Assembly: GCF_002099195.1 (NCBI RefSeq)
Contig: NZ_NBYX01000006.1
Location: forward strand, 287,538-351,537
Source: Burkholderia puraquae
GTDB lineage: Bacteria; Pseudomonadota; Gammaproteobacteria; Burkholderiales; Burkholderiaceae
DNA length: 64,000 nt
Direction: 5' to 3'
Part shown: one piece after another, positions 26,338 to 36,169 of the stretch
Layout of the letters: every line of letters starts with the position of its first letter
How positions within the stretch are numbered: position 1 is the first letter of the stretch
The notes under the pieces: model-generated
The model's input: only the letters and a program-made list of their open reading frames with translations
Told to the model about the DNA's origin: nothing
Databases searched by the model: none
Made by a program: the position numbers and the translations under genes

Positions 26338-27450
26338 TCAGCCGCCGATATACGACATCTCGACACGCTTGCCGGCGCCGTCGGGCATGGCATCGGCAGC
26401 CGCACTGCCGCGTAGTTGCGAATAACGGTCGGTGCGGGCCTGCCAGATGCGGGCGATCGCGGTCGCGATCTCGGCGTCGCTCGCGCCGCCGCGCACGAGC
26501 GCGCGCAGGTCGTGGCCCGTCGACGCGAACAGGCACAGGTACAGCTTGCCTTCGGTCGACAGCCGCGCACGCGTACAGTCGCCGCAAAAAGCCTGCGTGA
26601 CACTCGAAATCACACCGATCTCGCCGCTGCCGTCCGCATAGCCCCAGCGCTGCGCGGTTTCTGCCGCCGTGTGCGGCTCGAGCGGCACGAGCGGGAAGTG
26701 TTCGGCGATCCGAGCGATGACGTCCGCCGATGGCAGCACCTCGGTCATGTTCCAGCCGTTCGACGTGCCGACGTCCATGTATTCGATGAAGCGCAGGACC
26801 ACGCCGGTGCCGCGGAAACGCTCGGCCATCGGCAGGATCTCGCTGTCGTTGGTGCCGCGCTTGACGACCATGTTGACCTTGACCGGCGCGAGGCCCGCGG
26901 CCTGGGCCGCGAAGATGCCGTCGAGCACGTCGGCGCTCGCGAACTCGGCATCGTTCATGCGCTTGAACAACGTATCGTCGAGCGCGTCGAGGCTGACCGT
27001 CACGCGCGTGAGCCCGGCGTCCTTCAGCGCGCGCGCCTTGCGCGCGAGCAGCGAACCGTTGGTCGTGAGCGTCAGGTCGAGCGGGCGGCCGTCATGCGTG
27101 GTCAGGCGTGCGAGGCGCTCGATCAGGAATTCGAGATTCTTGCGCAGCAGCGGCTCGCCGCCCGTGATGCGGATCTTCTCGACGCCGTGTGCGACAAAGA
27201 GCCGCGCCACGCGTTCGATTTCCTCGTGCGTGAGCAGCGCGCTGTGTGGCAGGAACGGGTAGTCCTTGTCGAAGACCGCGCGCGGCATGCAGTACACGCA
27301 GCGGAAGTTGCAGCGATCCGTCACCGAAATGCGCAGGTCGCGTAGCGGCCTGGCAAACGTGTCGGCCAGCGTGCCATCCGGGGCATGCGCGACGCCGGAG
27401 ACGTCCGGCATCCCGCTGACGTCGGCGAGAGGAATGATGCGTCGGGACAT
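26338..27450 (-). CDS. moaA: GTP 3',8-cyclase MoaA
   Basis: MoaA is the radical-SAM enzyme that starts molybdopterin synthesis by rearranging GTP. The 370-residue protein has the SAM-cluster motif [10 protein letters not shown], a second [4Fe-4S] cluster region ([11 protein letters not shown] with later Cys) and the conserved C-terminal Gly-Gly. The first 35 residues are an N-terminal extension compared with E. coli. It heads the moaA-mobA-moeA operon. The moaBC, moaDE and moeB partners are not in the window. Confidence 0.95.
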   Translation of the reverse strand: MSRRIIPLADVSGMPDVSGVAHAPDGTLADTFARPLRDLRISVTDRCNFRCVYCMPRAVFDKDYPFLPHSALLTHEEIERVARLFVAHGVEKIRITGGEPLLRKNLEFLIERLARLTTHDGRPLDLTLTTNGSLLARKARALKDAGLTRVTVSLDALDDTLFKRMNDAEFASADVLDGIFAAQAAGLAPVKVNMVVKRGTNDSEILPMAERFRGTGVVLRFIEYMDVGTSNGWNMTEVLPSADVIARIAEHFPLVPLEPHTAAETAQRWGYADGSGEIGVISSVTQAFCGDCTRARLSTEGKLYLCLFASTGHDLRALVRGGASDAEIATAIARIWQARTDRYSQLRGSAAADAMPDGAGKRVEMSYIGG

Positions 27451-27535
27451 GTTGAAAGAAGTGCGAACCAGACCTCTATTTTAGCCGCAAGCGGGCCGGT
27501 CGGTCCGGTGGGCGGAAACCCGCAGCGCGGACATG

Positions 27536-27561
27536 AAAAAGCCCGCCGGAGGCGGGCTTTT
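27536..27561 (-). terminator. Terminator of rne
   Basis: A 7-bp GC stem (27541-27547 with 27551-27557) is followed on the minus strand by five T residues. It lies 20 bp beyond the rne stop and before moaA. Confidence 0.88.
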
Positions 27562-27580
27562 CCTGGTCAGTCGATGCGAC

Positions 27581-30500
27581 TTAGTGGTGCGTCGTTTCGA
27601 CCTGCTGCATCGGGGCCGTATCGGCCGGCGGCAGCACCTTGCGTTCGCGCGGCACGCGGGCTGCGCGCGGGAGTCGCGACGCGGCTTCCTGCGCAGCAGC
27701 GAACTTGCTGGCGTCCGTGTTCACCCAGACGAGACCGGCCTGCTCCAGCACGACATCCAGGCTCGCCGAAGCGGGCGCGGCGGCCGGTTGGGCGGGAGCC
27801 TGTACCGGTGCCGGGGCTGCGACGGCCTCGACCGGGGCTGCCTCGACATGGGCCGGCTCGACAGCCGCCGGAGCGGCTTCGGTCGTCACGGCCGGTGCGG
27901 CTTGCTCGACGGGCGCAGGCTGCGGTGCCTCGACAGCGGCAGGTGCTGCCGGCACGTCGAACGCGTCGGTCGGCGAAACCGCGACCGGAGCCGGACCGGC
28001 TTCCGTATCGACGGCCGGCGCGACCGGTGCCGGTTCTGCTGCGTGGGCGACAACCGCCGGCTCGACCGGAGCGGCCGGAGCTGCTTCGACGTGAACCGGT
28101 GCCGGCTGCGGCTCGACCGCGGCCGGTGCGACCGGGGCAGCATGGTGCTCGACCGCTGCTTCGGCGACGACGGCGCTTGCCGCAGCCGCGGCCACGACGA
28201 CGGCCGGTGCGGCCGCATGGGCCGGTTCGGCAGCAGCCGGTGCTTCCGGCGTCACGGCTTGCGCGGTGACTTCGCCTTCTGCGCCTTGCTCGGCGTGGTC
28301 GACGACTGCGCCGTCTTCGTCGCGTTCGCGACGACCGCCACGACGACCGCGGCGGCGACGGCGACGTTCCTCACCGTCCCGTGCGCCGGCTTCCGCATCG
28401 GCTGCCAGGTCGGCGCCGGGCAGGGCCTCTGCAACGGCCTTGTCGTCTTCCGGTTCCGGATGGTTTTCACCACGGGTGACGGTTTCGAGCGTGGCCGCAT
28501 GCTGGGTCGGCTTGCGGCGCTCGCCGCGCTCGCGACGTTCGCCGCGTTCCTGACGCTCGCCACGACCGGCTGCGTCGAAGCCTTCCGGCTGCTCGGCACG
28601 CTCGCGCGGTTCGCGGTTCTCGCGCGGCTCACGGCTTTCACGCGGCTCGCGCGGTTCGCGGCCTTCGCGCGGGCTACGGCCCTCGCGACCCTCGCGGTTC
28701 TCGCGACCCTCACGCGGTTCACGACCCTCGCGCGGTTCGCGGCTCTCGCGCGGCTCACGCGCTTCACGCGGTTCGCGTGCTTCCTTGCCTTCGCGTTCCT
28801 GGCGTTGCGGCTGGCCGCGGCCTGCCGCGGCCTGGTCGCGGCCGCCTTGCGCCTGCTGGGCACCGCCGCGACGATTGCGGTTGCGATCGCCGCCGCGTTC
28901 GCCGCGTTGCTCGGACTTCTCGGTGCGTTCGCCGCGAGCCGGACGGGCTGCCTGCTCCTTCGCCGGTGCCGGAGCAACCGGTGCGGGCGCGGGCGCCGGC
29001 GACACGCCGAACAGGCCCTTCAGCCAGCCGATGAAGCCGCCGCTTGCCGGCGCGACAGGCGCGGGCGCGGCAACGGGTTCGACCGGGCGCTGCGGTGCCG
29101 GGCTCGGTGCCGGGCGCTCGGGCGTGATGCCCTTGACCGCGGCTTCCTGCTTCGGCTTCACTTCCGCCGCGCGCTTGCTGTAGCCGGTTTCCGACTCGAG
29201 TTCGCGGGCCGCTTCCTCGGCCATCTTCCAGGATGCGCGCGGATCGTCGAGGCGCGCATCGTCGTGACGCAGGCGCTCGAGCTTGTAGTGCGGCGTATCG
29301 AGGTGCTTGTTCGGGATCAGCACGATGCCGACCTTGAAGCGCGACTCGATCTTGTTGATTTCCTGACGCTTCTCGTTCAGCAGGAAGGCGGTCACCTCGA
29401 CCGGCACCTGGCAGTGGATTGCCGCGGTGTTTTCCTTCATCGCTTCTTCCTGAATGATCCGCAGGACCTGCAGCGCGGACGATTCGGTATCGCGGATGTG
29501 GCCGGTGCCGTTACAACGCGGGCAGGTCACGTGGCTGCCTTCCGACAGGGCCGGACGCAGGCGCTGGCGCGACAGTTCCATCAGGCCGAAACGGGAGATC
29601 TTGCCCATCTGGACGCGCGCGCGGTCATGCTTGAGTGCGTCCTTCAGGCGTTGCTCGACTTCACGCTGGCTCTTGGCCGATTCCATGTCGATGAAATCGA
29701 TCACGATCAGGCCGCCGAGGTCGCGCAGGCGGAGCTGGCGGGCGACTTCGTCGGCCGCTTCGAGGTTCGTGCGGGTCGCCGTTTCCTCGATGTCCGCGCC
29801 CTTGGTCGCGCGCGCCGAGTTCACGTCGATCGCGACGAGCGCTTCGGTGTGGTCGATCACGATCGCGCCGCCCGACGGCAGCGGTACCGTTCGCGAGTAC
29901 GCGGTTTCGATCTGGTGCTCGATCTGGAAGCGCGAGAACAGCGGCACGTCGTCGTGGTAGCGCTTCACCTTCGCGACGTTGTCCGGCATCACGATATCCA
30001 TGAATGCGCGGGCCTGATCGTGGATTTCGTTCGTATCGATCAGGATTTCGCCGATATCCGGCTGGAAATAGTCCCGGATCGCGCGGATCACGAGGCTCGA
30101 TTCCAGGTAGATCAGCATCGGCTGTCCGGCGTTGCCGCTTTGCGACGCCGCTTCGATCGCGCGCCACAGTTGCAGCAGGTAGTTCAGGTCCCACTGCAGT
30201 TCCTCGGCGCTGCGGCCGATGCCCGCGGTACGGGCGATCATGCTCATGCCGTCCGGGATCTGCAGTTGCGCCATCGTTTCGCGCAGTTCCTGGCGCTCGT
30301 CGCCTTCGATCCGGCGCGACACGCCGCCGCCGCGCGGGTTGTTCGGCATCAGCACCAGATACCGGCCGGCGAGCGAGATGAAGGTGGTGAGGGCGGCGCC
30401 CTTGTTGCCACGCTCTTCCTTCTCGACCTGAACGATCAGTTCCTGGCCTTCGCGCAGGGCATCCTGAATGCGCGCGGAGCGCATGTCGATGCCGTCCTTG

Positions 30501-30733
30501 AAGTACTGGCGGGCGACTTCCTTGAACGGCAGGAAGCCGTGGCGGTCCTCGCCGTAGTTGACGAAGCACGCTTCGAGCGACGGCTCGATGCGGGTGATGA
30601 CACCTTTGTAGATATTGCCTTTGCGCTGTTCGCGCCCGGCTGTCTCGATGTCGATGTCGATGAGCTTTTGCCCATCGACGATGGCGACGCGCAGCTCCTC
30701 CTGCTGCGTCGCATTGAACAGCATGCGTTTCAT
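27581..30733 (-). CDS. rne: Ribonuclease E
   Basis: RNase E is the main endonuclease of mRNA decay and of rRNA and tRNA processing, and the scaffold of the degradosome. The 1050-residue protein keeps the E. coli numbering in its catalytic half: Asp303 in AIDVNSARA, Asp346 in [10 protein letters not shown], and the zinc-link Cys404 and Cys407 in TCPRCNGTG. The S1 RNA-binding domain lies at about 35-120. From about residue 500 the chain is low-complexity: Pro/Ala-rich, then an RGxRN-rich basic segment, tandem [13 protein letters not shown] repeats and a long Ala/Pro/Glu tail, the disordered platform region. GGAG precedes the ATG at 8 nt. A 700-nt leader lies upstream. Confidence 0.96.
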   Translation of the reverse strand: MKRMLFNATQQEELRVAIVDGQKLIDIDIETAGREQRKGNIYKGVITRIEPSLEACFVNYGEDRHGFLPFKEVARQYFKDGIDMRSARIQDALREGQELIVQVEKEERGNKGAALTTFISLAGRYLVLMPNNPRGGGVSRRIEGDERQELRETMAQLQIPDGMSMIARTAGIGRSAEELQWDLNYLLQLWRAIEAASQSGNAGQPMLIYLESSLVIRAIRDYFQPDIGEILIDTNEIHDQARAFMDIVMPDNVAKVKRYHDDVPLFSRFQIEHQIETAYSRTVPLPSGGAIVIDHTEALVAIDVNSARATKGADIEETATRTNLEAADEVARQLRLRDLGGLIVIDFIDMESAKSQREVEQRLKDALKHDRARVQMGKISRFGLMELSRQRLRPALSEGSHVTCPRCNGTGHIRDTESSALQVLRIIQEEAMKENTAAIHCQVPVEVTAFLLNEKRQEINKIESRFKVGIVLIPNKHLDTPHYKLERLRHDDARLDDPRASWKMAEEAARELESETGYSKRAAEVKPKQEAAVKGITPERPAPSPAPQRPVEPVAAPAPVAPASGGFIGWLKGLFGVSPAPAPAPVAPAPAKEQAARPARGERTEKSEQRGERGGDRNRNRRGGAQQAQGGRDQAAAGRGQPQRQEREGKEAREPREAREPRESREPREGREPREGRENREGREGRSPREGREPREPRESREPRENREPRERAEQPEGFDAAGRGERQERGERRERGERRKPTQHAATLETVTRGENHPEPEDDKAVAEALPGADLAADAEAGARDGEERRRRRRGRRGGRRERDEDGAVVDHAEQGAEGEVTAQAVTPEAPAAAEPAHAAAPAVVVAAAAASAVVAEAAVEHHAAPVAPAAVEPQPAPVHVEAAPAAPVEPAVVAHAAEPAPVAPAVDTEAGPAPVAVSPTDAFDVPAAPAAVEAPQPAPVEQAAPAVTTEAAPAAVEPAHVEAAPVEAVAAPAPVQAPAQPAAAPASASLDVVLEQAGLVWVNTDASKFAAAQEAASRLPRAARVPRERKVLPPADTAPMQQVETTHH
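28560..28800 (-). repeat. Tandem [12 protein letters not shown] repeats in rne
   Basis: About 15 imperfect copies of a 12-18 bp unit encode Arg-Glu-Pro/Gly-Arg motifs ([15 protein letters not shown] and variants) in the disordered C-terminal half of RNase E. On the other strand the same repeats read as Arg/Ala/Leu-rich protein, which is why a spurious long frame appears there. Confidence 0.8.
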
Positions 30734-31454
30734 GAACGACTCCAGGCGGCTCCGCTGCCGGCGCCTCGCGGTTGTCAGTCGCGAAGGCGGGAACGACGGC
30801 AGGCCGCACCTTGTTGTGTTGTCACAAGCACGCTGGAGCGGGAACGATGGCGGGGAGAATTGCCTGAAGAGGCGCTTGGGCCCGAAAGACGGGGCCGGCG
30901 GCCGTAGGGCACCTGCGAATACGGTTTCAAAGCACGGCGTTCACACACCGCACGCTGCAAAAGCGCGCTAAGCCTGAGTCCGGGCATTGCCACGGGCGCG
31001 CGCAATGGGTCGCGCGCGCCGACGGGCGGCAGATGCTGCGGCTTGGGCCGCAGCGGGGAGTATCGAATCCAACCCGACTTTCCCGCTTGGGGTGTACTTC
31101 CCTGGTTTGACGTCGCCAAGCCCCGCACCTTCGCGGGGCCAAATCGGGCGCAACGCCGTAATTTTCGCAACCGGCAGCCTGCGGACGCACTTCGCGCCGT
31201 CGGGCTGCCGATCAAATTCTTTTCAACCAACTTTCCGTTACCGCGGCGCCTTGCCGACCGAATCCGCCTGTGGGCGCGATCCTTGCCGACGGGCGGCGCC
31301 GTGCGTGCAACTTGCTGCATCTCTTTGATTAGGGGCGAGCAGCAGACCCCCGGCGCAAGTAAAATAGCGGTTTGCGCTTGCGCCTTACCCGACTCGGTCG
31401 GGGCCGGCCGGTCAGGCCACCCACAACGTCAGGCTGGGCAAAATTATATTCAGT
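30734..31454 (-). promoter_or_regulatory. Long rne 5' leader region
   Basis: A 721-bp gap separates divergent rne and rluC. If the promoter at 31444-31472 is used, rne mRNA carries a leader of about 700 nt. It contains several GC hairpins, for example 31036-31053 (7-bp stem, 4-nt loop) and 31120-31139. In E. coli rne also has a long leader that mediates feedback by RNase E. No gene is evident in this gap. Confidence 0.65.
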
Positions 31455-31472
31455 ATGAATGAGTTAGGCAAA
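31444..31472 (-). promoter_or_regulatory. Strong candidate rne promoter overlapping the rluC start
   Basis: On the minus strand TTGCCT (31472-31467) and a perfect TATAAT (31449-31444) are 17 nt apart. The elements straddle the first codons of the divergent rluC (ATG at 31455), so the rne promoter overlaps rluC coding sequence. E. coli has the same divergent layout with rne promoters reaching into rluC. Confidence 0.72.
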
Positions 31473-32459
31473 ATATCCCAGAATTCGGTCGCAAGCGGCC
31501 AGGTATCGATGATCGAGATCGATGAAAACTCGGCCGGTCAGCGGATCGACAACTTCCTGTTGCGCGTCTGTAAAGGCGTGCCGAAAAGCCATATTTACCG
31601 GATCCTCCGCAGCGGCGAAGTGCGTGTAAACAAGGGTCGGGTCGACGCGCAGTATCGTCTTGCCCATGGCGACGTCGTCCGTGTGCCGCCCGTGCGCGTG
31701 GCGGCGGCGGACCTCGCCCGTGCCGACACGCCCGTCGTGCCGCCCGCAAATTTCAACGTGCTGTACGAGGACGACGCGATGCTCGTCATCGACAAGCCGG
31801 CCGGGGTCGCCGTCCACGGCGGCAGCGGCGTCGCGTTCGGCGTGATCGAGCAGATGCGCCAGTCGCGCCCGCGCGCGAAATTCCTCGAACTCGTGCATCG
31901 GCTCGACCGCGAGACGTCCGGGATCCTGATGCTCGCGAAGAAGCGCACGGCACTGGTGGGCCTGCACGAACAGATTCGCGAGAACCGGATGGACAAGCGC
32001 TACTTCGCGTGCGTCCACGGCGAATGGCAGCCCGACTGGGGCCGCCGCCGCGCGGTGAAGGCGCCGCTGTTCAAGTATTCGACCCCGGAAGGGGAGCGCC
32101 GCGTGCGCGTGCAGGACGACGGCCTGCCGTCGCATACGGTGTTCAACCTCGTCGACCGCTGGCCCGACTACGCACTCGTCGAAGCGGAACTCAAAACGGG
32201 TCGGACCCATCAGATCCGTGTGCACCTCGCGCATCTCGGCCTGCCGATCGCCGGCGACGCCAAGTATGGCGATTTCGCACTGAACAAGGCGCTGGCGCGC
32301 GCGAATGCGCAGCCGTCGCTGAAACGGATGTTCCTGCATGCGTACCGGCTGCGGCTTGCCCATCCGCTGACCGGCGAGGCGCTGCAGTTCGATGCGCCGC
32401 TGCCGGACGAATGCCGGCGCTTCCTCGACCAACTCAGCGCACTGCGCGATACCGCCTGA
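31455..32459 (+). CDS. rluC: 23S rRNA pseudouridine synthase RluC
   Basis: RluC makes pseudouridine at positions 955, 2504 and 2580 of 23S rRNA. The 334-residue protein has an N-terminal S4 domain (QRIDNFLLRVCKGVPKSHIYRILRSGEVRVN) and the catalytic HRLDRETSG motif with its conserved Asp, then KTGRTHQIRVHLAHLGLPI. Met19 (MIEIDENSAGQ) is another possible start, matching other family members better. It leads a compact unit with the HAD phosphatase 5 bp downstream. Confidence 0.94.
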   Translation: MNELGKISQNSVASGQVSMIEIDENSAGQRIDNFLLRVCKGVPKSHIYRILRSGEVRVNKGRVDAQYRLAHGDVVRVPPVRVAAADLARADTPVVPPANFNVLYEDDAMLVIDKPAGVAVHGGSGVAFGVIEQMRQSRPRAKFLELVHRLDRETSGILMLAKKRTALVGLHEQIRENRMDKRYFACVHGEWQPDWGRRRAVKAPLFKYSTPEGERRVRVQDDGLPSHTVFNLVDRWPDYALVEAELKTGRTHQIRVHLAHLGLPIAGDAKYGDFALNKALARANAQPSLKRMFLHAYRLRLAHPLTGEALQFDAPLPDECRRFLDQLSALRDTA

Positions 32460-32464
32460 ACCGC

Positions 32465-33124
32465 ATGGCTCGACAGCAATTTGACCTGATCGTCTTCGAC
32501 TGGGACGGCACGCTGATGGATTCGACTGCGCACATCGCGCACAGCATCCAGGCGGCGTGCCGCGATCTCGGCCTGCCCACGCCGTCCGACGAGGCGTCGC
32601 GCTACGTGATCGGCCTCGGCCTGCGCGATGCGCTGCAGATTACGGCTCCGACCCTCGATCCGTCCGACTATTCGCGGCTCGCCGAGCGCTACCGCTATCA
32701 CTATCTGCTCGACGACCAGCGCATCGAGCTGTTCGCCGGCGTGCGCGAACTGCTCGCCGAGCTGCGCGATACGGGCTATCTGCTTGCCGTTGCAACCGGT
32801 AAGGGGCGAGTCGGGTTGAATCGCGTGCTCGACCAGTCGAAGCTGACGAGCCTGTTCGATGCGACGCGCTGCGCAGACGAGACCTTCTCGAAACCCCATC
32901 CGGCGATGCTGCAGGAGCTGTCCCGGGAATTGGGGCAGGACCTGTCGCGCACCGTGATGATCGGCGACACGACGCACGACCTCCAGATGGCCGCGAGTGC
33001 CGGGGCGGCCGGCGTCGGCGTCGCGTACGGCGCGCACACGGCCGATGCGCTGGCTGCGCTCACGCCGCGCTTCGTCGCGCCGGACGTCGGCGCGCTGGCC
33101 GCGTGGCTGCGGGAGTACGCATGA
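32465..33124 (+). CDS. HAD-superfamily hydrolase, phosphoglycolate-phosphatase-like
   Basis: The 219-residue protein has the three HAD motifs: DWDGTLMDS with the nucleophile Asp, a Thr in VATGKGR, and GDTTHDLQMA. The family includes phosphoglycolate phosphatases (Gph) and pyrophosphatases; the substrate of this copy is not certain. It sits 5 bp after rluC and overlaps the Rieske gene by 4 nt (ATGA), so these are translated together. A link to rRNA modification is only positional. Confidence 0.85.
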   Translation: MARQQFDLIVFDWDGTLMDSTAHIAHSIQAACRDLGLPTPSDEASRYVIGLGLRDALQITAPTLDPSDYSRLAERYRYHYLLDDQRIELFAGVRELLAELRDTGYLLAVATGKGRVGLNRVLDQSKLTSLFDATRCADETFSKPHPAMLQELSRELGQDLSRTVMIGDTTHDLQMAASAGAAGVGVAYGAHTADALAALTPRFVAPDVGALAAWLREYA

Positions 33125-33522
33125 GCGCGGCGCCGGACGCCGTGCGCGTGTGCGCATCGGATGCGCTGGCCGACGGCGGCGCCGGCGTGCGCGTCGACGC
33201 GACGCTGCGCGGCGAGCAGGCCGTCGTGTTCTTCGTGCGCTATGAGGGCCGAGCATACGGTTACCTGAACCGCTGCGCGCATGTGCCGATGGAGCTCGAC
33301 TGGGCCGAAGGGCAGTTTTTCGAATCGTCGGGCCTCTACCTGATGTGCGCGACGCATGGCGCGATCTACGAGCCGAACACCGGCAAGTGCGTCGGCGGCC
33401 CGTGCCGCGGCGGCCGCCTGCGGCCGGTCGAGGTCGACGAGCGCGACACCTCCGACGGGCGTGCGGTATTCTGGGTGCCCGACGCCGACCTGCGTCCCGC
33501 CGTTCCCGCCACGACCGACTAA
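33121..33522 (+). CDS. Rieske [2Fe-2S] protein
   Basis: The 133-residue protein has the Rieske cluster motifs C-x-H (LNRCAHVP) and C-x2-H (MCATHGAIYE), with a second conserved Cys pair near GKCVGGPC. It resembles the ferredoxin-like Rieske subunits of aromatic dioxygenases and nitrite-reductase small subunits, without any catalytic neighbour, so its partner is unknown. It is coupled to the HAD gene by ATGA and is followed 12 bp later by the S49 protease. Confidence 0.85.
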   Translation: MSAAPDAVRVCASDALADGGAGVRVDATLRGEQAVVFFVRYEGRAYGYLNRCAHVPMELDWAEGQFFESSGLYLMCATHGAIYEPNTGKCVGGPCRGGRLRPVEVDERDTSDGRAVFWVPDADLRPAVPATTD

Positions 33523-33534
33523 CGACAACCCTGC

Positions 33535-34527
33535 ATGGCCGACCAACCGAACTCCCCGGATTCCTCCTCCCGTCCCGACAGCCGTGAACCGAACTGGGAG
33601 CGTGCGGCGCTCGAGCGGATCGCGCTTGCGGCCGTCAAGGAGCAGCGCGCGGCGCGGCGCTGGAAGATCTTCTTCCGCTTCGCGTTCCTCGGCGTGTTCG
33701 TGCTGCTTGCGTTCGCGCTGATCGATTTCTCGAGCGATTCGAAGTTCTCGTCGAGCGGGCGGCATACGGCGCTCGTGACGATCGACGGCGAGATCGCGGC
33801 CGGCGTCAACGCGAACGCCGACGACATCAACACGGCGCTCGACGCCGCGTTCGACGACGACGGCACGGCCGGCGTCGTGCTGCGGATCAACAGCCCGGGT
33901 GGCAGCCCGGTGCAGGCCGGGATGGTCTACGACGAGATCCGGCGGCTGCGCGCGAAGCATCCGGACAAGCCGCTGTACGTCGTCGTGACCGACATGTGTG
34001 CATCGGGCGGTTATTACATCGCGGCCGCGGCCGACAAGATCTTCGTCGACAAGGCGAGCATCGTCGGGTCGATCGGCGTGCTGATGGACGGGTTTGGCTT
34101 TACCGGCCTGATGGGCAAGCTCGGCGTCGAGCGGCGCCTGCATACGTCGGGCGAAAACAAGGGCTTCTACGATCCGTTCTCGCCGGAGACGCCGAAGATG
34201 GACGCGCACGCGCAGGCGCTGCTCGACCAGGTGCACGCGCAGTTCATCAAGGCCGTGAAGGATGGTCGCGGCAAGCGGCTGCACGAAACGCCCGACATGT
34301 TCTCGGGCCTGTTCTGGACGGGCGAGAAGAGCGTCGAGCTCGGGCTTGCAGACGGTTACGGCACGACCGACACGGTCGCGCGCGACGTGCTGAAGGCGCC
34401 GGATCTCGTCGACTATACGGTGAAGGAAAGCCTGACGAACCGCGTCGCGCGCAAGTTCGGCGCGGCCGTCGGCGGTGCCGCGATGAAGGCGCTGACGGCC
34501 GGCGGCGCATCGGTCAGCCTGCGCTGA
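33535..34527 (+). CDS. sppA: S49 family signal-peptide peptidase (SppA-like)
   Basis: The 330-residue protein is anchored by one helix (FFRFAFLGVFVLLAFALIDF, about 44-63) and has the S49 peptidase domain. The nucleophile Ser is in MCASGGYYIA, and the catalytic Lys is probably in ENKGFYDPFSPE. SppA clears cleaved signal peptides from the membrane. At 330 residues it is the short (36K) type, not the 618-residue E. coli form. It converges with the methylase-family gene. Confidence 0.9.
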   Translation: MADQPNSPDSSSRPDSREPNWERAALERIALAAVKEQRAARRWKIFFRFAFLGVFVLLAFALIDFSSDSKFSSSGRHTALVTIDGEIAAGVNANADDINTALDAAFDDDGTAGVVLRINSPGGSPVQAGMVYDEIRRLRAKHPDKPLYVVVTDMCASGGYYIAAAADKIFVDKASIVGSIGVLMDGFGFTGLMGKLGVERRLHTSGENKGFYDPFSPETPKMDAHAQALLDQVHAQFIKAVKDGRGKRLHETPDMFSGLFWTGEKSVELGLADGYGTTDTVARDVLKAPDLVDYTVKESLTNRVARKFGAAVGGAAMKALTAGGASVSLR

Positions 34528-34587
34528 CAGGCGACGGGCGGGCCGCGATGGCCCGCCGTTCGGTCACTGGTCCGCCGAGCGCGGTTT

Positions 34588-35310
34588 CTAGTTGGCGAGC
34601 AGCAGGAAGATCGCCGGGCGCTTGTGCAGATTCGGCGCCGGCGCCTTTTTCCAGTCGGCCACGGTGCGGCTCGCGATCGTCTCGGTCGCGAGGGTCAGGT
34701 CGGCTGCGACGCAGATCTGCGTCGACGGTGCGCAGGTCGCGACGAGCGTGTCGAGCATCGCGTGATTCCGGTAAGGCGTTTCGATGAAGATCTGCGTCTG
34801 GCGCGCCTTGCGTGACAGTTGCTCGAGTTCGCGCAGGCGTTTCGCGCGTGCGGCCGCGTCGACCGGCAGGTAGCCGTTGAACGCGAAGCTCTGGCCGTTC
34901 AGGCCCGATGCCATCAGCGCGAGCAGGATCGAACTCGGCCCGACGAGCGGCACGACCTTTACGCCGCGCTCGTGCGCGCGGCGCACCAGCAGCGCACCGG
35001 GATCGGCGACGGCCGGGCAGCCGGCCTCCGACACGAGTCCGGCGTCCGCGCCGGCCAGGATGGGCGCGAGCAGCCGGTCGATGGCGCCGGCCGGCGTATT
35101 GACGTTCAACTCGCTGATCTCGATTTCCTGGATCGGGCGCGTCGTGCCGATCTTCTTCAGGAACGCGCGCGTCGTTTTCGCGTTTTCACCGATGTAATAG
35201 CCGAGCGTGCCGGCGCGTGCCTGGACGGCAGCGGGCAGCACGGCGGCGAGCATCGATTCGTCGCCTTCGCCGAGCGTGTTCGGGACGAGGTAAAGCGTGC
35301 CGGCGGTCAT
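34588..35310 (-). CDS. Tetrapyrrole-methylase-family SAM-dependent methyltransferase
   Basis: The 240-residue protein is of the tetrapyrrole (corrin/porphyrin) methylase superfamily, closest in layout to RsmI (YraL), which methylates C1402 of 16S rRNA. Motifs: GTLYLVPNTLGEGD at the N terminus, GLVSEAGCPAVADPGA (RsmI-type SAM loop), VPLVGPSSILLALMASGLNGQSFAFNGYLP. It is shorter than RsmI (~286), lacking the C-terminal part, so it is an RsmI-like paralog. It is coupled to the maf gene by a 4-nt overlap. Confidence 0.82.
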   Translation of the reverse strand: MTAGTLYLVPNTLGEGDESMLAAVLPAAVQARAGTLGYYIGENAKTTRAFLKKIGTTRPIQEIEISELNVNTPAGAIDRLLAPILAGADAGLVSEAGCPAVADPGALLVRRAHERGVKVVPLVGPSSILLALMASGLNGQSFAFNGYLPVDAAARAKRLRELEQLSRKARQTQIFIETPYRNHAMLDTLVATCAPSTQICVAADLTLATETIASRTVADWKKAPAPNLHKRPAIFLLLAN

Positions 35311-35939
35311 GCGCGGTCTCCACGGGTAGTTGCAAACAGCGGGTATTCGGCGGCGCGCAGCATGCGCGTGAGTGCGATCAGCGGCAGGCCGACGAGCGCG
35401 GTCGGGTCGTTCGAGTCGATCGCGTCGAGCAGCGCGATGCCGAGCCCTTCGGATTTCGCGCTGCCGGCGACGTCGTACGGCGTTTCCGCGTGCAGGTACG
35501 CGTCGAGTTCGGCCTCGGGCAGCGAGCGGAACCGCACGCGCGTGACGATGTCCTCGACCTGCGCTTCGCCCGTGCGGCTGTCGTACAGGCAGAGCGCGCT
35601 GTGGAATTCGACTTCGCGGCCCTGCATCGACACGAGTTGCGCGAGCGCACGCTCATGCGTGCCGGGCTTGCCGATCTGGAGCCCGTCGAAGGTCGCGACC
35701 TGGTCCGACCCGATCACGAGCACGCCGTCCGGCGCGTCGATCGTCGCGGCGACGGCGCGCGCCTTCGCGCCGGCGAGGCGCAGGGCGGTCGCGGCTGGCG
35801 TTTCGCCGTCGCGCGGGGTTTCGTCCAGGTCGGGCGACACGACGTCGAAGGGGATGCCGAGGCGCTCGAGGAGCGCGCGGCGGTAGCGTGAACTGGAGGC
35901 GAGAATCAGCCGCGGCGGGCGGCAAACGGTATCCGGCAT
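35307..35939 (-). CDS. Maf-family nucleoside triphosphate pyrophosphatase, YceF type
   Basis: The 210-residue protein begins with the Maf signature LILASSSRYRRALLERLG and has the DETPRDGETP and GSDQVATFDG segments. Maf proteins hydrolyse modified or canonical NTPs; the YceF branch prefers m7GTP. In E. coli yceF is adjacent to yceD-rpmF-plsX, and here it is divergent from yceD, which supports the YceF assignment. The ATG at 35939 is chosen over a longer frame. Its stop overlaps the methylase start. Confidence 0.9.
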   Translation of the reverse strand: MPDTVCRPPRLILASSSRYRRALLERLGIPFDVVSPDLDETPRDGETPAATALRLAGAKARAVAATIDAPDGVLVIGSDQVATFDGLQIGKPGTHERALAQLVSMQGREVEFHSALCLYDSRTGEAQVEDIVTRVRFRSLPEAELDAYLHAETPYDVAGSAKSEGLGIALLDAIDSNDPTALVGLPLIALTRMLRAAEYPLFATTRGDRA

Positions 35940-36002
35940 GGTCGGTTGGATCGGTGAGTCTTCAGGTATGGCGCGGCGTTGCGCGGACGCAAGCTTAAGT
36001 GA

Positions 36003-36031
36003 TTGACCGCAAAAGGTAAAACAGGTATGCT
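36003..36031 (+). promoter_or_regulatory. Promoter of the yceD-rpmF-plsX-fab cluster
   Basis: TTGACC (36003-36008) and TATGCT (36026-36031) are 17 nt apart and lead to yceD, 139 bp downstream of the -10. The spacing and -35 are near consensus. It lies upstream of the only good start in the divergent gap between maf and yceD. Confidence 0.75.
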
Positions 36032-36169
36032 TTCCCGCTTTTCGTCGGCAGGCTTTCGTTGTGATGGCGCCTGCCGGGTCTTCGGAAGTAAAGTACGTCA
36101 TCCGTGGATGAGCCGTACGCGAGCGGTGCCAAGCCGGATCCGCAAGTCAGCCTGTAGGCAGGAGCGCAC

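Noticed and set aside
27533..30907. Uninterrupted 1124-codon frame on the plus strand opposite rne
   Set aside because: It mirrors the REPRE and Ala/Pro repeats and the GC-biased third positions of rne. Its composition is low-complexity with no family match, and rne keeps all catalytic residues.
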